DNA from: Streptococcus sp. HF-1907
GTDB taxonomy: Bacteria; Bacillota; Bacilli; Lactobacillales; Streptococcaceae
Direction: 5' to 3'
Assembly (NCBI RefSeq): GCF_015594605.1
Contig: NZ_JADNQT010000001.1
Location: 310,001 to 374,000, forward strand
Length of the DNA: 64,000 nt
Below, piece by piece: positions 16,886 to 25,705 of the stretch. A program made the translations under genes and the position numbers. The notes below the pieces were generated by a model. It was not told the DNA's origin. It saw only the letters and a program-made list of their open reading frames with translations, and did no database searches. How positions within the stretch are numbered: the first letter of the stretch is position 1; each line of letters opens with the position of its first letter.

Positions 16886-16943
16886 TTGCATCGTTTAGTT
16901 CTATATGGTAATATTTAGGTAAATAATAATTCTATATAGAACT
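16886..16943 (+). promoter_or_regulatory. Promoter with repeated AGTTCTATAT half-sites before the rarA remnant and MarR operon
   Basis: -35 TTGCAT (16886-16891), a 17-bp spacer, and -10 TAATAT (16909-16914). AGTTCTATAT lies in the spacer (16897-16906), and its inverted partner ATATAGAACT lies after the start point (16934-16943), within the perfect palindrome TTCTATATAGAA (16930-16941). A MarR-type operator is plausible, and the only MarR gene downstream is at 17687. Confidence 0.55.
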
Positions 16944-16958
16944 AATTAAGAGGAAGGC

Positions 16959-17669
16959 ATGACACAAGCATCGTTATTTGATTCAGACATGGTAGCTACT
17001 GCTCCGCTTGCTAATCACATGAGACCTGAAACTTTAGATGATTTTGTTGGTCAGGAGCACTTGGTTGGTCAGGGAAAGTTTCTGCGTGATACGATCAAAA
17101 ACGACCAGGTCTCTTCCATGATTTTCTGGGGACCTCCTAGCGTTGGAAAAACAACCTTGGCTGAAATTATTGCGTGGCGAGGACCCAGTTTACATTGCTA
17201 GACGACTGATTCAATTTGCTAGCGAAGATGTTGATTTAGCTGACAACAGCGCTCTAATCTGGCCATTAACACCTTTCAAGCCTGCCAATTTCTTGGGCTA
17301 CCTGAGTGTGACGTTCACCTGATCCAGTGCGTTATTTATCTGTCACTGGCTCCCAAATCCAACGCTGTCTACAAGGCACGCACAGCTGTTCAAAAAGATA
17401 TTAAGAAGACGCAAAACGAGCCTGTCCCACTTCATCTGCGAAATGGCGCGACTAAACTGATGAAAGAAGTTGGTTACGATAAGGGCTATCAGCTGGCGCA
17501 TTTCTATGAGGATAAATTGACCGCCATGCCAACGAGACCCGACAGCGTTGCTGACCACGTTCACTACAAACCAACTGAGGAAGGCAACGAAGCTCGGGTT
17601 AAGCAACGGCTAAAATACATTCAAGATTGGAAGAACAGGCATTCAACACACTTTTCAACTGATGATTAG
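16959..17669 (+). pseudogene. rarA: RarA/MgsA replication-associated recombination ATPase, internally deleted
   Basis: The first 73 codons are normal RarA: PLANHMRPETLDDFVGQEHL and the Walker A FWGPPSVGKTTL (usually GPPGxGKT). Immediately after AEIIA the sequence jumps to the C-terminal half (RGEDPVYIARRLIQFASEDV in a shifted frame, then VYLSLAPKSNAVYKA-like and ATKLMKEVGYDKGYQLAHFY), ending at TGATTAG. About 190 codons, covering Walker B, sensor 1 and the arginine finger, are gone, and at least one frame change remains. The promoter is retained and may now serve only the downstream MarR-ABC genes. Confidence 0.88.
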
Positions 17670-17686
17670 AAGTAAAGGAGACAACT

Positions 17687-18142
17687 ATGACCATTTCAAA
17701 ATCAGGAGGCTACCTGACCTTGCAGGTACGTTTTCTCAACGGACGTTTATTTAATCGGCTTTTAGCCCAAGATGGCAGAGCCATTTATTCGGCTGAGCAG
17801 GGCAAGATTTTATCTGCTCTTTGGAGAAAATCTCCTCAAACAGCAACGGATATTGCAATTGTGACAGGCTTGGCCAACAATACCTTAACCCAAATGTTAA
17901 AAAAATTGGAGGAAAAGGGACTAATTACTAGCGGACCGCATCCGACTGATAAGCGCAAGCGATTATTTGACCTAACCGACTTAGGAAAAAGTCAAGAAGT
18001 TGTTGGCAATGAGGTTAGTCGGGAACTGGACGACATTTTTTACAAGGGCTTCTCTGACCAAGAGATTGCTCAACTGAACGGCTACCTAGAACGCGTGGTA
18101 GCCAATCTCCAAGAAGGCTTAGACAGAAAGGACAATAAATGA
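17687..18142 (+). CDS. MarR-family transcriptional regulator
   Basis: 151 residues. The winged helix is clear: ALWRKSPQTATDIAIVTGLANNTLTQMLKKLEEKGLI, then the wing GPHPTDKRKRLFDLTDLGK. A GGAG site (AAAGGAGACAACT) precedes the ATG. Its stop overlaps the ATPase start (ATGA), so it is translationally coupled to the transporter. It probably represses its own operon; the AGTTCTATAT palindromes upstream of the rarA remnant are candidate sites. In S. pneumoniae a MarR gene also precedes the EgtUV-type transporter genes, as far as I recall. Confidence 0.88.
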   Translation: MTISKSGGYLTLQVRFLNGRLFNRLLAQDGRAIYSAEQGKILSALWRKSPQTATDIAIVTGLANNTLTQMLKKLEEKGLITSGPHPTDKRKRLFDLTDLGKSQEVVGNEVSRELDDIFYKGFSDQEIAQLNGYLERVVANLQEGLDRKDNK

Positions 18143-18861
18143 TTAGTTTCAACCATATCAGCAAATCCTACGAAGACAACGAAGTCTTGACTGATATCAC
18201 TTTTTCGATTGCAGATGGAGAATTTTTCGTCTTGGTTGGACCAAGTGGGAGTGGGAAGACAACCATTCTCAAGATGATTAACCGCTTGATTGAGCCTAGC
18301 TCGGGTCAAATTAAGCGTGATGATAAGTCGATTTCGACTATTGATTTGCGTCAGTTGCGTTTGGAGACAGGCTACGTCCTTCAACAGATTGCTCTCTTTC
18401 CAAATTTGACCGTGCAGGAAAATATTGAACTCATTCCTGAAATGAAGGGCTGGGACAAGGCTCGTCGTCTAGAAAAAGCGCGCCAGCTATTAACCAAAGT
18501 CGGACTTGACCCTGATAAATACTTGACCCGCTACCCTGCTGAGCTTTCTGGTGGGGAACAGCAGCGTATCGGCATTTTACGGGCCATTATTGCTGAGCCG
18601 AAGGTTCTTCTCATGGATGAGCCTTTCTCGGCGCTGGACCCGATTTCACGCCGACAATTGCAGGAATTGACCAAGCAATTGCAGAAAGAACTTGGAATCA
18701 CCTTGGTTTTTGTCACTCATGATATGAAGGAAGCCATGCGATTAGCAGACCGCATTTGCATTATCAACGATGGGCAGATTAAACAGATTGCAAATCCAAA
18801 AGACATCAAGTCGCGTCCTGCCAGCGATTTTGTGCGCCACTTATTTGAGGAGGAAGACTAG
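18139..18861 (+). CDS. ABC transporter ATP-binding protein (OpuCA/ProV family, no CBS domains; EgtV-like)
   Basis: 240 residues. Walker A GPSGSGKTT, Q-loop GYVLQQIALFPNLT, signature LSGGEQQR, Walker B VLLMDEPFSALDP and switch His in FVTHDMKEAM are all present. It lacks the C-terminal tandem CBS domains that sense ionic strength in OpuCA, so osmotic gating is unlikely. This short form paired with a fused permease/binding protein is the arrangement described for the ergothioneine importer EgtUV; choline or glycine betaine remain alternatives. It forms one coupled operon with the MarR gene and the permease (start immediately after its stop). Confidence 0.88.
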   Translation: MISFNHISKSYEDNEVLTDITFSIADGEFFVLVGPSGSGKTTILKMINRLIEPSSGQIKRDDKSISTIDLRQLRLETGYVLQQIALFPNLTVQENIELIPEMKGWDKARRLEKARQLLTKVGLDPDKYLTRYPAELSGGEQQRIGILRAIIAEPKVLLMDEPFSALDPISRRQLQELTKQLQKELGITLVFVTHDMKEAMRLADRICIINDGQIKQIANPKDIKSRPASDFVRHLFEEED

Positions 18862-20379
18862 ATGCCCAACTTAATATCAACCTTTCAAGACCGATTTAGC
18901 GACTGGGTGACGAGCTTGGTTGAACACTTGCAAATCTCTCTTTTGACTTTGCTGGTTGCCATGCTGATTGCTATCCCGCTTGGGATTCTCATTAGCAATT
19001 CTAAGCGCATCAGCAACTGGATTCTTCAAATCACTGGTATTTTTCAAACCATTCCATCGCTAGCGCTATTAGGTTTATTCATCCCTTTCATGGGAATTGG
19101 TACCCTACCCGCCGTCGTAGCTCTGGTGGTTTATGCCATCTTTCCTATCTTGCAAAATACGGTCACTGCTATCCGCCAAATCGACCCCAACTTGGTTGAG
19201 GCTGCCACTGCTTTTGGCATGACCCACTGGGAACGGCTCAAAAAATTTGAGCTAGCTCTCAGTCTGCCAGTCATTGTGTCTGGGATTCGGACAGCTGCTG
19301 TTATGATTATCGGGACAGCTACACTGGCTAGCTTGATTGGGGCTGGCGGACTTGGTTCCTTCATTCTCTTAGGGATTGACCGCAACAACACTTCACTCAT
19401 TTTGATTGGGGCTATCTCATCAGCACTGCTAGCCATTCTTTTCAACATCGTGATTGGGTATTTGGAAAAAGCCAAGCTCAAAACCATGGCGGTGGCTTTG
19501 CTCATTATGCTGATAGGACTATCTGGTTCTTACGCGCCAGCCTATTGGCCTAAAAAACAGCAAGAAACCCTTGTCGTTGCTGGGAAAATGGGAGCTGAGC
19601 CTGAAATCCTCATCAATATGTATAAACTGCTCATCGAGGACGAAACCAACATCAAGGTAACCGTCAAACCGAACTTTGGGAAGACAACCTTCCTTTACAA
19701 GGCGCTTAAATCTGGCGATATCGATATCTACCCCGAATTTACGGGGACCGTGACCGAGAGCCTGCTCAAAAATCCGCCTAAGGTGTCGCACGACCCCGAG
19801 GCTGTCTACAAGGCTGCCAAGGCTGGTATTGCTAAACAAAATAAACTAGCACTGCTCAAGCCTATGGCTTATCAAAACACCTATGCTGTCGCTGTGAAAA
19901 AAGACTTCGCCACTGAAAATGGCATCAGCAAAATCACTGACTTGGCTAAGGTCCAAGACACTGCAAAAGCTGGTTTCACCTTGGAATTTAACGACCGCCA
20001 AGATGGTAACAAGGGCTTGACCTCACTCTACGGACTCAACCTCAATGTCGCAACTATGGAACCAGCCCTCCGCTATCAAGCCATTCAATCAAATGAAGTG
20101 CAAATCATCGATGCCTACTCAACCGACGCGGAGCTGGTCAAATACAATCTGGTCGCCCTCAAAGATGACAAGCAACTCTTCCCACCTTATCAAGGAGCTC
20201 CGCTATTGCGCCAAAGCACTTTGAAGAAATATCCAAAAGTCAAGACTGCCCTCAACAAACTAGCTGGCAAAATCAGCGAAAAAGAAATGCAGAGCATGAA
20301 CTACAAAGTCGGTGTGGAAGGCAAGTCTGCTAAAACCGTCGCCAAAACCTATCTTGAAAAAGAAGGTCTGTTAAACTAA
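18862..20379 (+). CDS. Fused ABC permease / substrate-binding protein (OpuCB-OpuCC fusion; EgtU-like)
   Basis: 505 residues. Residues 1-215 form a BPD-type permease with about six membrane segments and an EAA-like loop ([21 protein letters not shown]). Residues about 228-505 form an OpuAC-type binding domain ([51 protein letters not shown]). The fusion is typical of streptococcal quaternary-amine importers and of EgtU. The ligand (ergothioneine, choline, carnitine or betaine) cannot be settled from sequence alone. It is co-transcribed with MarR and ATPase genes and followed by a DinB-fold gene 12 bp away. Confidence 0.85.
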   Translation: MPNLISTFQDRFSDWVTSLVEHLQISLLTLLVAMLIAIPLGILISNSKRISNWILQITGIFQTIPSLALLGLFIPFMGIGTLPAVVALVVYAIFPILQNTVTAIRQIDPNLVEAATAFGMTHWERLKKFELALSLPVIVSGIRTAAVMIIGTATLASLIGAGGLGSFILLGIDRNNTSLILIGAISSALLAILFNIVIGYLEKAKLKTMAVALLIMLIGLSGSYAPAYWPKKQQETLVVAGKMGAEPEILINMYKLLIEDETNIKVTVKPNFGKTTFLYKALKSGDIDIYPEFTGTVTESLLKNPPKVSHDPEAVYKAAKAGIAKQNKLALLKPMAYQNTYAVAVKKDFATENGISKITDLAKVQDTAKAGFTLEFNDRQDGNKGLTSLYGLNLNVATMEPALRYQAIQSNEVQIIDAYSTDAELVKYNLVALKDDKQLFPPYQGAPLLRQSTLKKYPKVKTALNKLAGKISEKEMQSMNYKVGVEGKSAKTVAKTYLEKEGLLN

Positions 20380-20391
20380 AGGAGAACTCCC

Positions 20392-20901
20392 ATGAAAGCA
20401 ACACAATTATCCATCGATACCCTTGACCGAGCTCAAGAACGTTTTCTTGACACCTTAAACCAAATGACTGTGGACCAGGCAAATACCATGCCTCACCCAC
20501 TTATCAAATCGGTGACTTGGCTCATTTGGCACACCAGTCGCATGCTGGACTACCAAGTTTCTCCGCTGGCTGGACTTGACCAACTCTATACCACTGACGG
20601 CTTTAAAGACCGCTTCAATCTTGATTTGCCCGACGATACTCAAGACTGGAAGCACACGCCTGAGGAAGCTGCAAAGGTCGTGGTCAGCGACAAGCAAGTT
20701 TTGATTGATTATTTGGAGGCAACAATCGCTCGCGCTAAAACTTATTTGTACACCCTAGACGAAAGCAGTCTTTCTGATATCATCGATCGCTCATGGACAC
20801 CAGCCGTTACCCGTGATGTCAGATTAGTGTCAACCATAGATGACGCAGTCATGCACTCCGGACAAGCGGTCTACACACGTCGCCTAGTCATTAACAAATA
20901 A
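20392..20901 (+). CDS. DinB-family four-helix protein
   Basis: 169 residues. The metal-binding His pattern of the DinB/YfiT fold is visible: LIWHTSRMLDYQ near 45-55 and VMHSGQAVYTRRL near the end. An AAGGAGAACT site precedes the ATG. DinB-fold enzymes include thiol-dependent S-transferases (mycothiol and bacillithiol types), so its position after a possible ergothioneine/thiol importer is suggestive. That link is inference, as DinB proteins without known substrate are common. Confidence 0.8.
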   Translation: MKATQLSIDTLDRAQERFLDTLNQMTVDQANTMPHPLIKSVTWLIWHTSRMLDYQVSPLAGLDQLYTTDGFKDRFNLDLPDDTQDWKHTPEEAAKVVVSDKQVLIDYLEATIARAKTYLYTLDESSLSDIIDRSWTPAVTRDVRLVSTIDDAVMHSGQAVYTRRLVINK

Positions 20902-20915
20902 ACGAGGTAGCCAAG

Positions 20916-21029
20916 ATGAAAGCCATTCAAGTCAAAAATATTGAAGGCACTTTACCACTAGCTAGGGTAAGCAAGTGTAATGCAATGTTAATGATATTTT
21001 CAATAATTGATAAAACAAAAGATACTTAA
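20916..21029 (+). pseudogene. Short 5' gene remnant (37 codons)
   Basis: ATG behind an ACGAGGTAG site opens MKAIQVKNIEGTLPLARVSK and stops after 37 codons. The spacing (14 bp after the DinB gene) and ribosome binding site suggest it was the next gene of the operon, now cut off. The family is not recognised. It ends just before a strong terminator. Confidence 0.4.
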
Positions 21030-21063
21030 CTAAAAACGAGCTCGACCGAGTTCGTTTTTAGTT
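21028..21063 (+). terminator. Terminator of the MarR-ABC-DinB operon
   Basis: Perfect 12-bp arms AACTAAAAACGA and TCGTTTTTAGTT enclose a short CTCG-ACC-GAG inner stem, with a T-rich right arm. Confidence 0.8.
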
Positions 21064-21478
21064 TGCTAAAGTTAAAATCGAATTGCTAAACAGTCAAATC
21101 GTCTAAATAGCCCCTGAACATTCTAAGAAAATCGAAAAATCTCAACTCAAGTCAGGTCATTCTCCCATAGGGTATCCACAAGGTTAATCGGGGAAGGACG
21201 GAAAGGTTTTTACCGAAAATTTGATTATTTGAGGTGAGCCAGCTTATTTTTAGTCAAGTTAGCCTCCATTTCTGCTTCAACTTTTTTGAATTCACTTTTT
21301 ATTAACATAATTAGTCATCAGCTATTTATAAAACTGATGATTCACCACTTAAAATCATACCATGAATTAAAGAGCAATAACAAAATTTCAAGTAAGCCTA
21401 TTTATCCTTATTAATTTAACTAACTAACCCGTGGTGCTAGTTAATTTCAAAATACTATAAAAAGTCCAAAAGGACTAT
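21064..21478. other. Intergenic, no supported gene
   Basis: AT-rich, without a coding frame I trust. A 27-codon minus-strand frame ending near 21226 has the look of a gene tail (FKKVEAEMEANLTKNKLAHLK) but has no ribosome binding site. The segment is probably a scar left with the neighbouring IS remnant. Confidence 0.5.
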
Positions 21479-21514
21479 ACTGTAAGTGACTAAACAAACA
21501 GAGAGGACGTCCAA

Positions 21515-22147
21515 ATGAGCCACTTACAGTATACCGCTAAATCTCATCACTTACAATGGAATTTAAAGCAATTATCAAAAATATGCCATCAGCTGTATAG
21601 GAATTACTGTCCTGAATCTTTCAAACATCGTCGAAAGGTTAACCTATCTAAGGTTTCAGACCAATCTCTATTAGTCTTACTTATCTTGCAAGCTGAACTG
21701 GGAATTAAGTCTCAACGTCATTTCTATCGTATCTGCCAACTATTTTCTTGCGGAAGGTTACTGGAACGAAGTCGTTTTAACCGGCGAGCACGACAACTGA
21801 TTTGGTTAGTTCAACTCATCAGACAAGCAATGAATACCCAACTATCTCTTGATACCATTGTTATCATAGATAGTTTTCCCTTATCACTATGTCAACCTGT
21901 CCGTAATTATAGGACACGTATTTTTAATGGCTTGGCAGACATTGGTTACAATGCTTCCAAGAACCTATGGTTCTATGGGTTCAAAGTTCATATGCTGGTC
22001 ACTCTATCAGACTATATTCTGAACTACGTTGTGACACCAGCATCTGTTCACGATATTAGAGCCGTTGAGGACTTACTGGAAAACTGCCATCACTCTTACA
22101 TTTTGGCTGATTTGGGCTATCTTAGTCGCGAGCTTAGAAATAGTTAA
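21515..22147 (+). pseudogene. IS982-family transposase, 3'-truncated
   Basis: 210 codons of a protein that should be about 290. The order LIVLLILQAELGIKSQRHFY-like start, IIDSFPLSLC (first catalytic Asp), YGFKVHMLVTLSDYILNYVV, TPASVHD and ILADLGYL (second Asp) fits IS982-type DDE transposases. The third acidic residue and the right terminal repeat are missing. The truncation ends 33 bp from the comEC stop, so the deletion ran up to, but not into, comEC. A small AGTCC-AAAA-GGACT hairpin lies near the presumed left end (21463-21476). Confidence 0.85.
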
Positions 22148-22179
22148 GAATACAATATCCTTTTCAAGGAAAACTTTAT

Positions 22180-24402
22180 TCACCTCACCGTCTCAATCTT
22201 CCAATTTCGCCACCCCGAGAAACGGATTGCCCCTTGCTCATCCGTTCGATAAATAGTAGTTTCCTTCAATCGTTCCAATGTTTCTTGGTGAGGGTGTTTG
22301 TAGCGATTATTTTTCCCAGCGGAAATGAGGCTGACGCTAGGTGATAATTGTTTGATGAAGTCTGGACTGGATGACCCTTTGGAGCCATGGTGACCTGCTT
22401 TCAGCACATCCACCTGCAAATTGGGATAGGCTGAAAGCAAATCTTTTTCCCCAGCCTCTTCCAAATCACCTGTAAAGAGAAAAGTCTTATCGAGCAATTT
22501 GCCATACAGAACCAGCGAATCATTGTTCTTGCCATCACCAACCTCCCAAGGGTAAAGCACCTGCAAGGAACTTCCCATAATCGGCACTCTGTCACCAGCT
22601 GAAAGAGCTCGCACGTGCAGCTTCATCGCATTCAGTCGCTTGACAAAGTCACCATTCGTCAAACTTCCCTGACTAACCAGCACCTCGCCAACCTTAACTT
22701 GTCTTGCCACCACTTCCATGTCCCCCATGTGGTCAGTGTCGGTATGGGTCAGCACCAGCTGGTCAATCTTTCCAATCCCACGACTTTTCAAATACGGCAG
22801 AAGCGTCCGTTCAGCATTAGCATCCGACCTGCGCTTGCGCCAAGCCTCCTTGACCCCAAACTCCACCTTGCCACCCGTATCAATCAGAACCGTCTTCCCA
22901 CGCCAGTCCCTCAGCAGAATGCTATCCCCCTGCCCAATATCCACCACCGTCACCTCATTGGTCAGTGGATTTTTACAGATGAAAAATAGCAGAGCAACCA
23001 ACACTAGCAATCCTCGACGCCAGCTCTTTCTTTTATGATAATCATATAGGAAACCCAAACCTAGCAGCAGGGCTAAGAGCAGAAATGAACTGGGCTGACC
23101 GAAAACCAACTGACGAGGAAACAAAGCGCCAGCCCCTTTTAACAAAACCTCCAAAAGCTCAAATAAGGGATTGACAAAACTTAGCCGTACCAGCGGTGCC
23201 AGCAAAAAGACCAAACTCAATAGAGGCAGAAAGACCAAGTCAAAGGCAAAGCCCAACAAGGCGGTCAAGACAATCGAAAGGGGTTGAAAACTAGCAAAAT
23301 AAAGCATGAGTAAGGGTAGGACGCCAAATGTGATGCTGACTGTTTGACCCGCTATCTGTTTGACCTTGGATAGTCCTTCAAAGCTTGTCATAGATAAAAT
23401 AAAGGCGTAGGCAAAGCTTAAAATCCCACCTGTCGTCTGCAGGAAATTTGGCATGATAAAGAAACAAACTAAGAGTGTTGCGGCAAAATTATCAAGTTTC
23501 TTAAGTCCTAGATTGGATAAAATAGCTTGTAGCAATGACCGTACCACAGACACCGTAAAGCCAGTCATGCCTGCATAGGCAAAGGAGAATGGTACTTGCA
23601 ACCAAGCCACATAATCCCGTCTCGCACCCAATCTCAAAAAGAAATAGCGAAAAATTCCCAAGAAAAAACCAACTTGCATCCCAGAAAGAGCAAATAGGTG
23701 GATGATACCCAAACTACTATAAAGGTCACTCATTTCCTCAAAAGACTTATCCAGATAGCCGAACAAGAGCCCTGACATATAGTGGCGCATGGGATTGGGG
23801 AAGGTCAAGCTAAGTAAAATAGCTTGACGACGTTTCTCCTGCAACCATTCCACAGGTGTTCTCGGAGAGATAACTCGCACTGACTGAATTTGTTCAATCC
23901 TAGCAAGGCGGTAAATGCCTTGTGTTTTGAGGTAACGCCTATAATTAAAACCACCAAAATTACGTTGACCATCTGGAATTTCTAGACTTGCCTTAACGTT
24001 AAGTTGAACAGTCTTATTCAAGTTAGCAAATCGCTTTTGTTCATCCTGACTCTTCAAGGGATAAAAAGCTTGATAGGTCTGTCCTTGCGATTTCCCGCGG
24101 AAGCTGAGCAAATCACCATTCACGCTGATGGTATCTGGGATGACTTGGATGCTGGTCAGTTGCGAGGGCTGAGCCTTGTCCTGCACCGTCTCATCATGTC
24201 GCAAATAGGCAAAATAGCCTGAAAATAGGGATAAAATGACGAGAGTTTTTAAGACGTTTTTTCGGTCTTGGTTGAACCATAGGCAGAGCAAAGAAAAGAC
24301 AAATAGCCCCAGCCCTGCTATTGACCAAGAAAATAGCAAAAAATAAAGCTGGACGATGAAAAATGCAAGCGAGATGGGCTTGAGGGGCAGACGGCTAATC
24401 AA
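22180..24402 (-). CDS. comEC: Competence DNA channel protein ComEC
   Basis: Polytopic membrane channel carrying single-stranded DNA into the cell during transformation. 740 residues: two N-terminal membrane helices, a soluble OB-like region (about 75-160), the competence membrane domain (GIIHLFALSGMQVGFFLGIF onward, 230-480), and a C-terminal metallo-beta-lactamase-like domain (VVDIGQGDSILL, LVLTHTDTDHMGD, LKAGHHGS). All expected parts are present and the C-terminus looks natural. The start is TTG at 24402, overlapping the comEA stop by 8 bp, with AGAGGTGA in front. It is controlled through the comEA promoter. Confidence 0.95.
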   Translation of the reverse strand: MISRLPLKPISLAFFIVQLYFLLFSWSIAGLGLFVFSLLCLWFNQDRKNVLKTLVILSLFSGYFAYLRHDETVQDKAQPSQLTSIQVIPDTISVNGDLLSFRGKSQGQTYQAFYPLKSQDEQKRFANLNKTVQLNVKASLEIPDGQRNFGGFNYRRYLKTQGIYRLARIEQIQSVRVISPRTPVEWLQEKRRQAILLSLTFPNPMRHYMSGLLFGYLDKSFEEMSDLYSSLGIIHLFALSGMQVGFFLGIFRYFFLRLGARRDYVAWLQVPFSFAYAGMTGFTVSVVRSLLQAILSNLGLKKLDNFAATLLVCFFIMPNFLQTTGGILSFAYAFILSMTSFEGLSKVKQIAGQTVSITFGVLPLLMLYFASFQPLSIVLTALLGFAFDLVFLPLLSLVFLLAPLVRLSFVNPLFELLEVLLKGAGALFPRQLVFGQPSSFLLLALLLGLGFLYDYHKRKSWRRGLLVLVALLFFICKNPLTNEVTVVDIGQGDSILLRDWRGKTVLIDTGGKVEFGVKEAWRKRRSDANAERTLLPYLKSRGIGKIDQLVLTHTDTDHMGDMEVVARQVKVGEVLVSQGSLTNGDFVKRLNAMKLHVRALSAGDRVPIMGSSLQVLYPWEVGDGKNNDSLVLYGKLLDKTFLFTGDLEEAGEKDLLSAYPNLQVDVLKAGHHGSKGSSSPDFIKQLSPSVSLISAGKNNRYKHPHQETLERLKETTIYRTDEQGAIRFSGWRNWKIETVR

Positions 24403-25054
24403 CCGTCACCTCTGCTCTCAGGCGCTCCAAGGTCTTGTCGCCGATGCCAGAGACATTGCTCAAATCATCCACCGACTTAAAGCCACCATTACTGTCGCGA
24501 TAATCCAAAATGTCCTGAGCACGCTTTTCTCCGATACCTGAAATGGTCTGCAAGTCTGCTAGCGTCGCCTTATTGAGGTTGATTTTTCCTTGGCTAGACT
24601 GTGTTTCTGATGCCGTTGAGGTTGCAGGTGTGGCAGTAACCTCGCTGACTGCTTCGCCAACTTTTGCGACATAGACCACTTGTTCATCGGCTACTTTCTG
24701 AGCCAGATTGACTGAGTTTTTGTCTGCCTCTCCCGAGAAGCTACCCGCAACCTTAACCGCATCAGTCACTCGACTGCCAGCGGGTAAAGTGTATACACCT
24801 GGTTTTTGCACCGCTCCTTTGACATCGACAGTCACTTGCTGGCTTTCAGTCGCCACTTTTTCTTGAGACTGATCTGTTTTGGGCTGAGCAGACGATTGCG
24901 AGACTGCTTCAAGCTGCGGTGTCAGTTGGCTGACCTGCTCGACTTTTGGCTCTGCCTTTGTCACCAAAAAGACAGCAACCACAAGGACTGCTCCCAAGAC
25001 AAGGCCAGCCTGCCACTTGTATTCTTTTGCTTTTTCTAATAACGTTTCTAACAT
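24395..25054 (-). CDS. comEA: Competence DNA receptor ComEA
   Basis: Membrane-anchored receptor that binds incoming double-stranded DNA at the cell surface. 219 residues. One transmembrane helix lies at about 17-33 (GLVLGAVLVVAVFLV), followed by a Gln/Ser linker, an SLBB-type domain (VTVDVKGAVQKPGVYTLP, 73-130), and tandem helix-hairpin-helix motifs (LNKATLADLQTISGIGEKRA and VDDLSNVSGIGDKTLERL) at the end. Start ATG behind AGTGGAGG. A near-consensus CIN-box lies 20 bp upstream, indicating control by the competence sigma factor ComX/SigX. Confidence 0.96.
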   Translation of the reverse strand: MLETLLEKAKEYKWQAGLVLGAVLVVAVFLVTKAEPKVEQVSQLTPQLEAVSQSSAQPKTDQSQEKVATESQQVTVDVKGAVQKPGVYTLPAGSRVTDAVKVAGSFSGEADKNSVNLAQKVADEQVVYVAKVGEAVSEVTATPATSTASETQSSQGKINLNKATLADLQTISGIGEKRAQDILDYRDSNGGFKSVDDLSNVSGIGDKTLERLRAEVTVD

Positions 25055-25073
25055 AAAAAGACCTCCACTTACT

Positions 25074-25081
25074 TATTCGCA
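25074..25081 (-). promoter_or_regulatory. CIN-box (SigX -10 element) of comEA
   Basis: Minus-strand TGCGAATA matches the streptococcal competence box TACGAATA at 7 of 8 positions. It sits 20 bp before the comEA ATG with a T-rich stretch upstream. Confidence 0.75.
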
Positions 25082-25154
25082 ACGGAAGGTGAAAATCTTT
25101 TACAAAAGCTGAAAAAATTCCTATAATGGAGCTATTAGATCAAAAGGAGACCCT

Positions 25155-25667
25155 ATGACACGTGCACTTCTAGTCGTTGACATCCAGCAAGCCTTGATTG
25201 ACCTAGAGCCAACCAACAAAGACACTTATCTAGCCAAGGTTGACAAAGCCATCGCTCACTTCCGAGAAAGAGGCGAGGAGGTCATCTTCGTTCAACACAC
25301 CGAAGATGATAGAGAATTGCTGGCGCTTAATAGCAAGGGCTGGCAGCTCTACGCAGGACTTGATGTCAGAAAGGATGATAAAATCATCCGCAAATACTTC
25401 AACTCTGCCTTTCGAAAAACCAACCTCGAAAGCTACCTAAAAGAGAAAGCCATTGACCACCTTGTCGTCTGTGGCATGCAGGTTGAGTACTGCATCAATG
25501 CAACCCTGACCGTTGGCTTTGAAAAAGAAATCAATCTAACGGTTCTATCCGACGCCGTCACCACCTACGACCGTGATAACATGACTGGTCAAGCCATCAT
25601 GGGTTTCTACAACCAAACTATCTGGCCAAACTTCGCCAAAGTCATCCCAACAGACCGACTGAACTAG
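25155..25667 (+). CDS. Isochorismatase-like cysteine hydrolase
   Basis: 170 residues. The catalytic triad of the nicotinamidase/isochorismatase superfamily can be read: Asp in LLVVDIQQALI, Lys in the DDKIIRKYFNSAF region, and Cys in VVCGMQVEYCINAT. Streptococcal homologues are usually annotated only as cysteine hydrolases; nicotinamidase activity is possible but unproven. The gene has a TATAAT upstream and an AAGGAGACC site, and ends at a terminator shared with plsC. Confidence 0.88.
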   Translation: MTRALLVVDIQQALIDLEPTNKDTYLAKVDKAIAHFRERGEEVIFVQHTEDDRELLALNSKGWQLYAGLDVRKDDKIIRKYFNSAFRKTNLESYLKEKAIDHLVVCGMQVEYCINATLTVGFEKEINLTVLSDAVTTYDRDNMTGQAIMGFYNQTIWPNFAKVIPTDRLN

Positions 25668-25670
25668 CTA

Positions 25671-25702
25671 AAAAGTCCTCGGCAATCACACCGAGGACTT
25701 TT
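25671..25702. terminator. Bidirectional terminator between the cysteine hydrolase and plsC
   Basis: Perfect 12-bp stem AAAAGTCCTCGG / CCGAGGACTTTT with an 8-nt loop, between convergent genes. Confidence 0.92.
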
Positions 25703-25705
25703 CTA

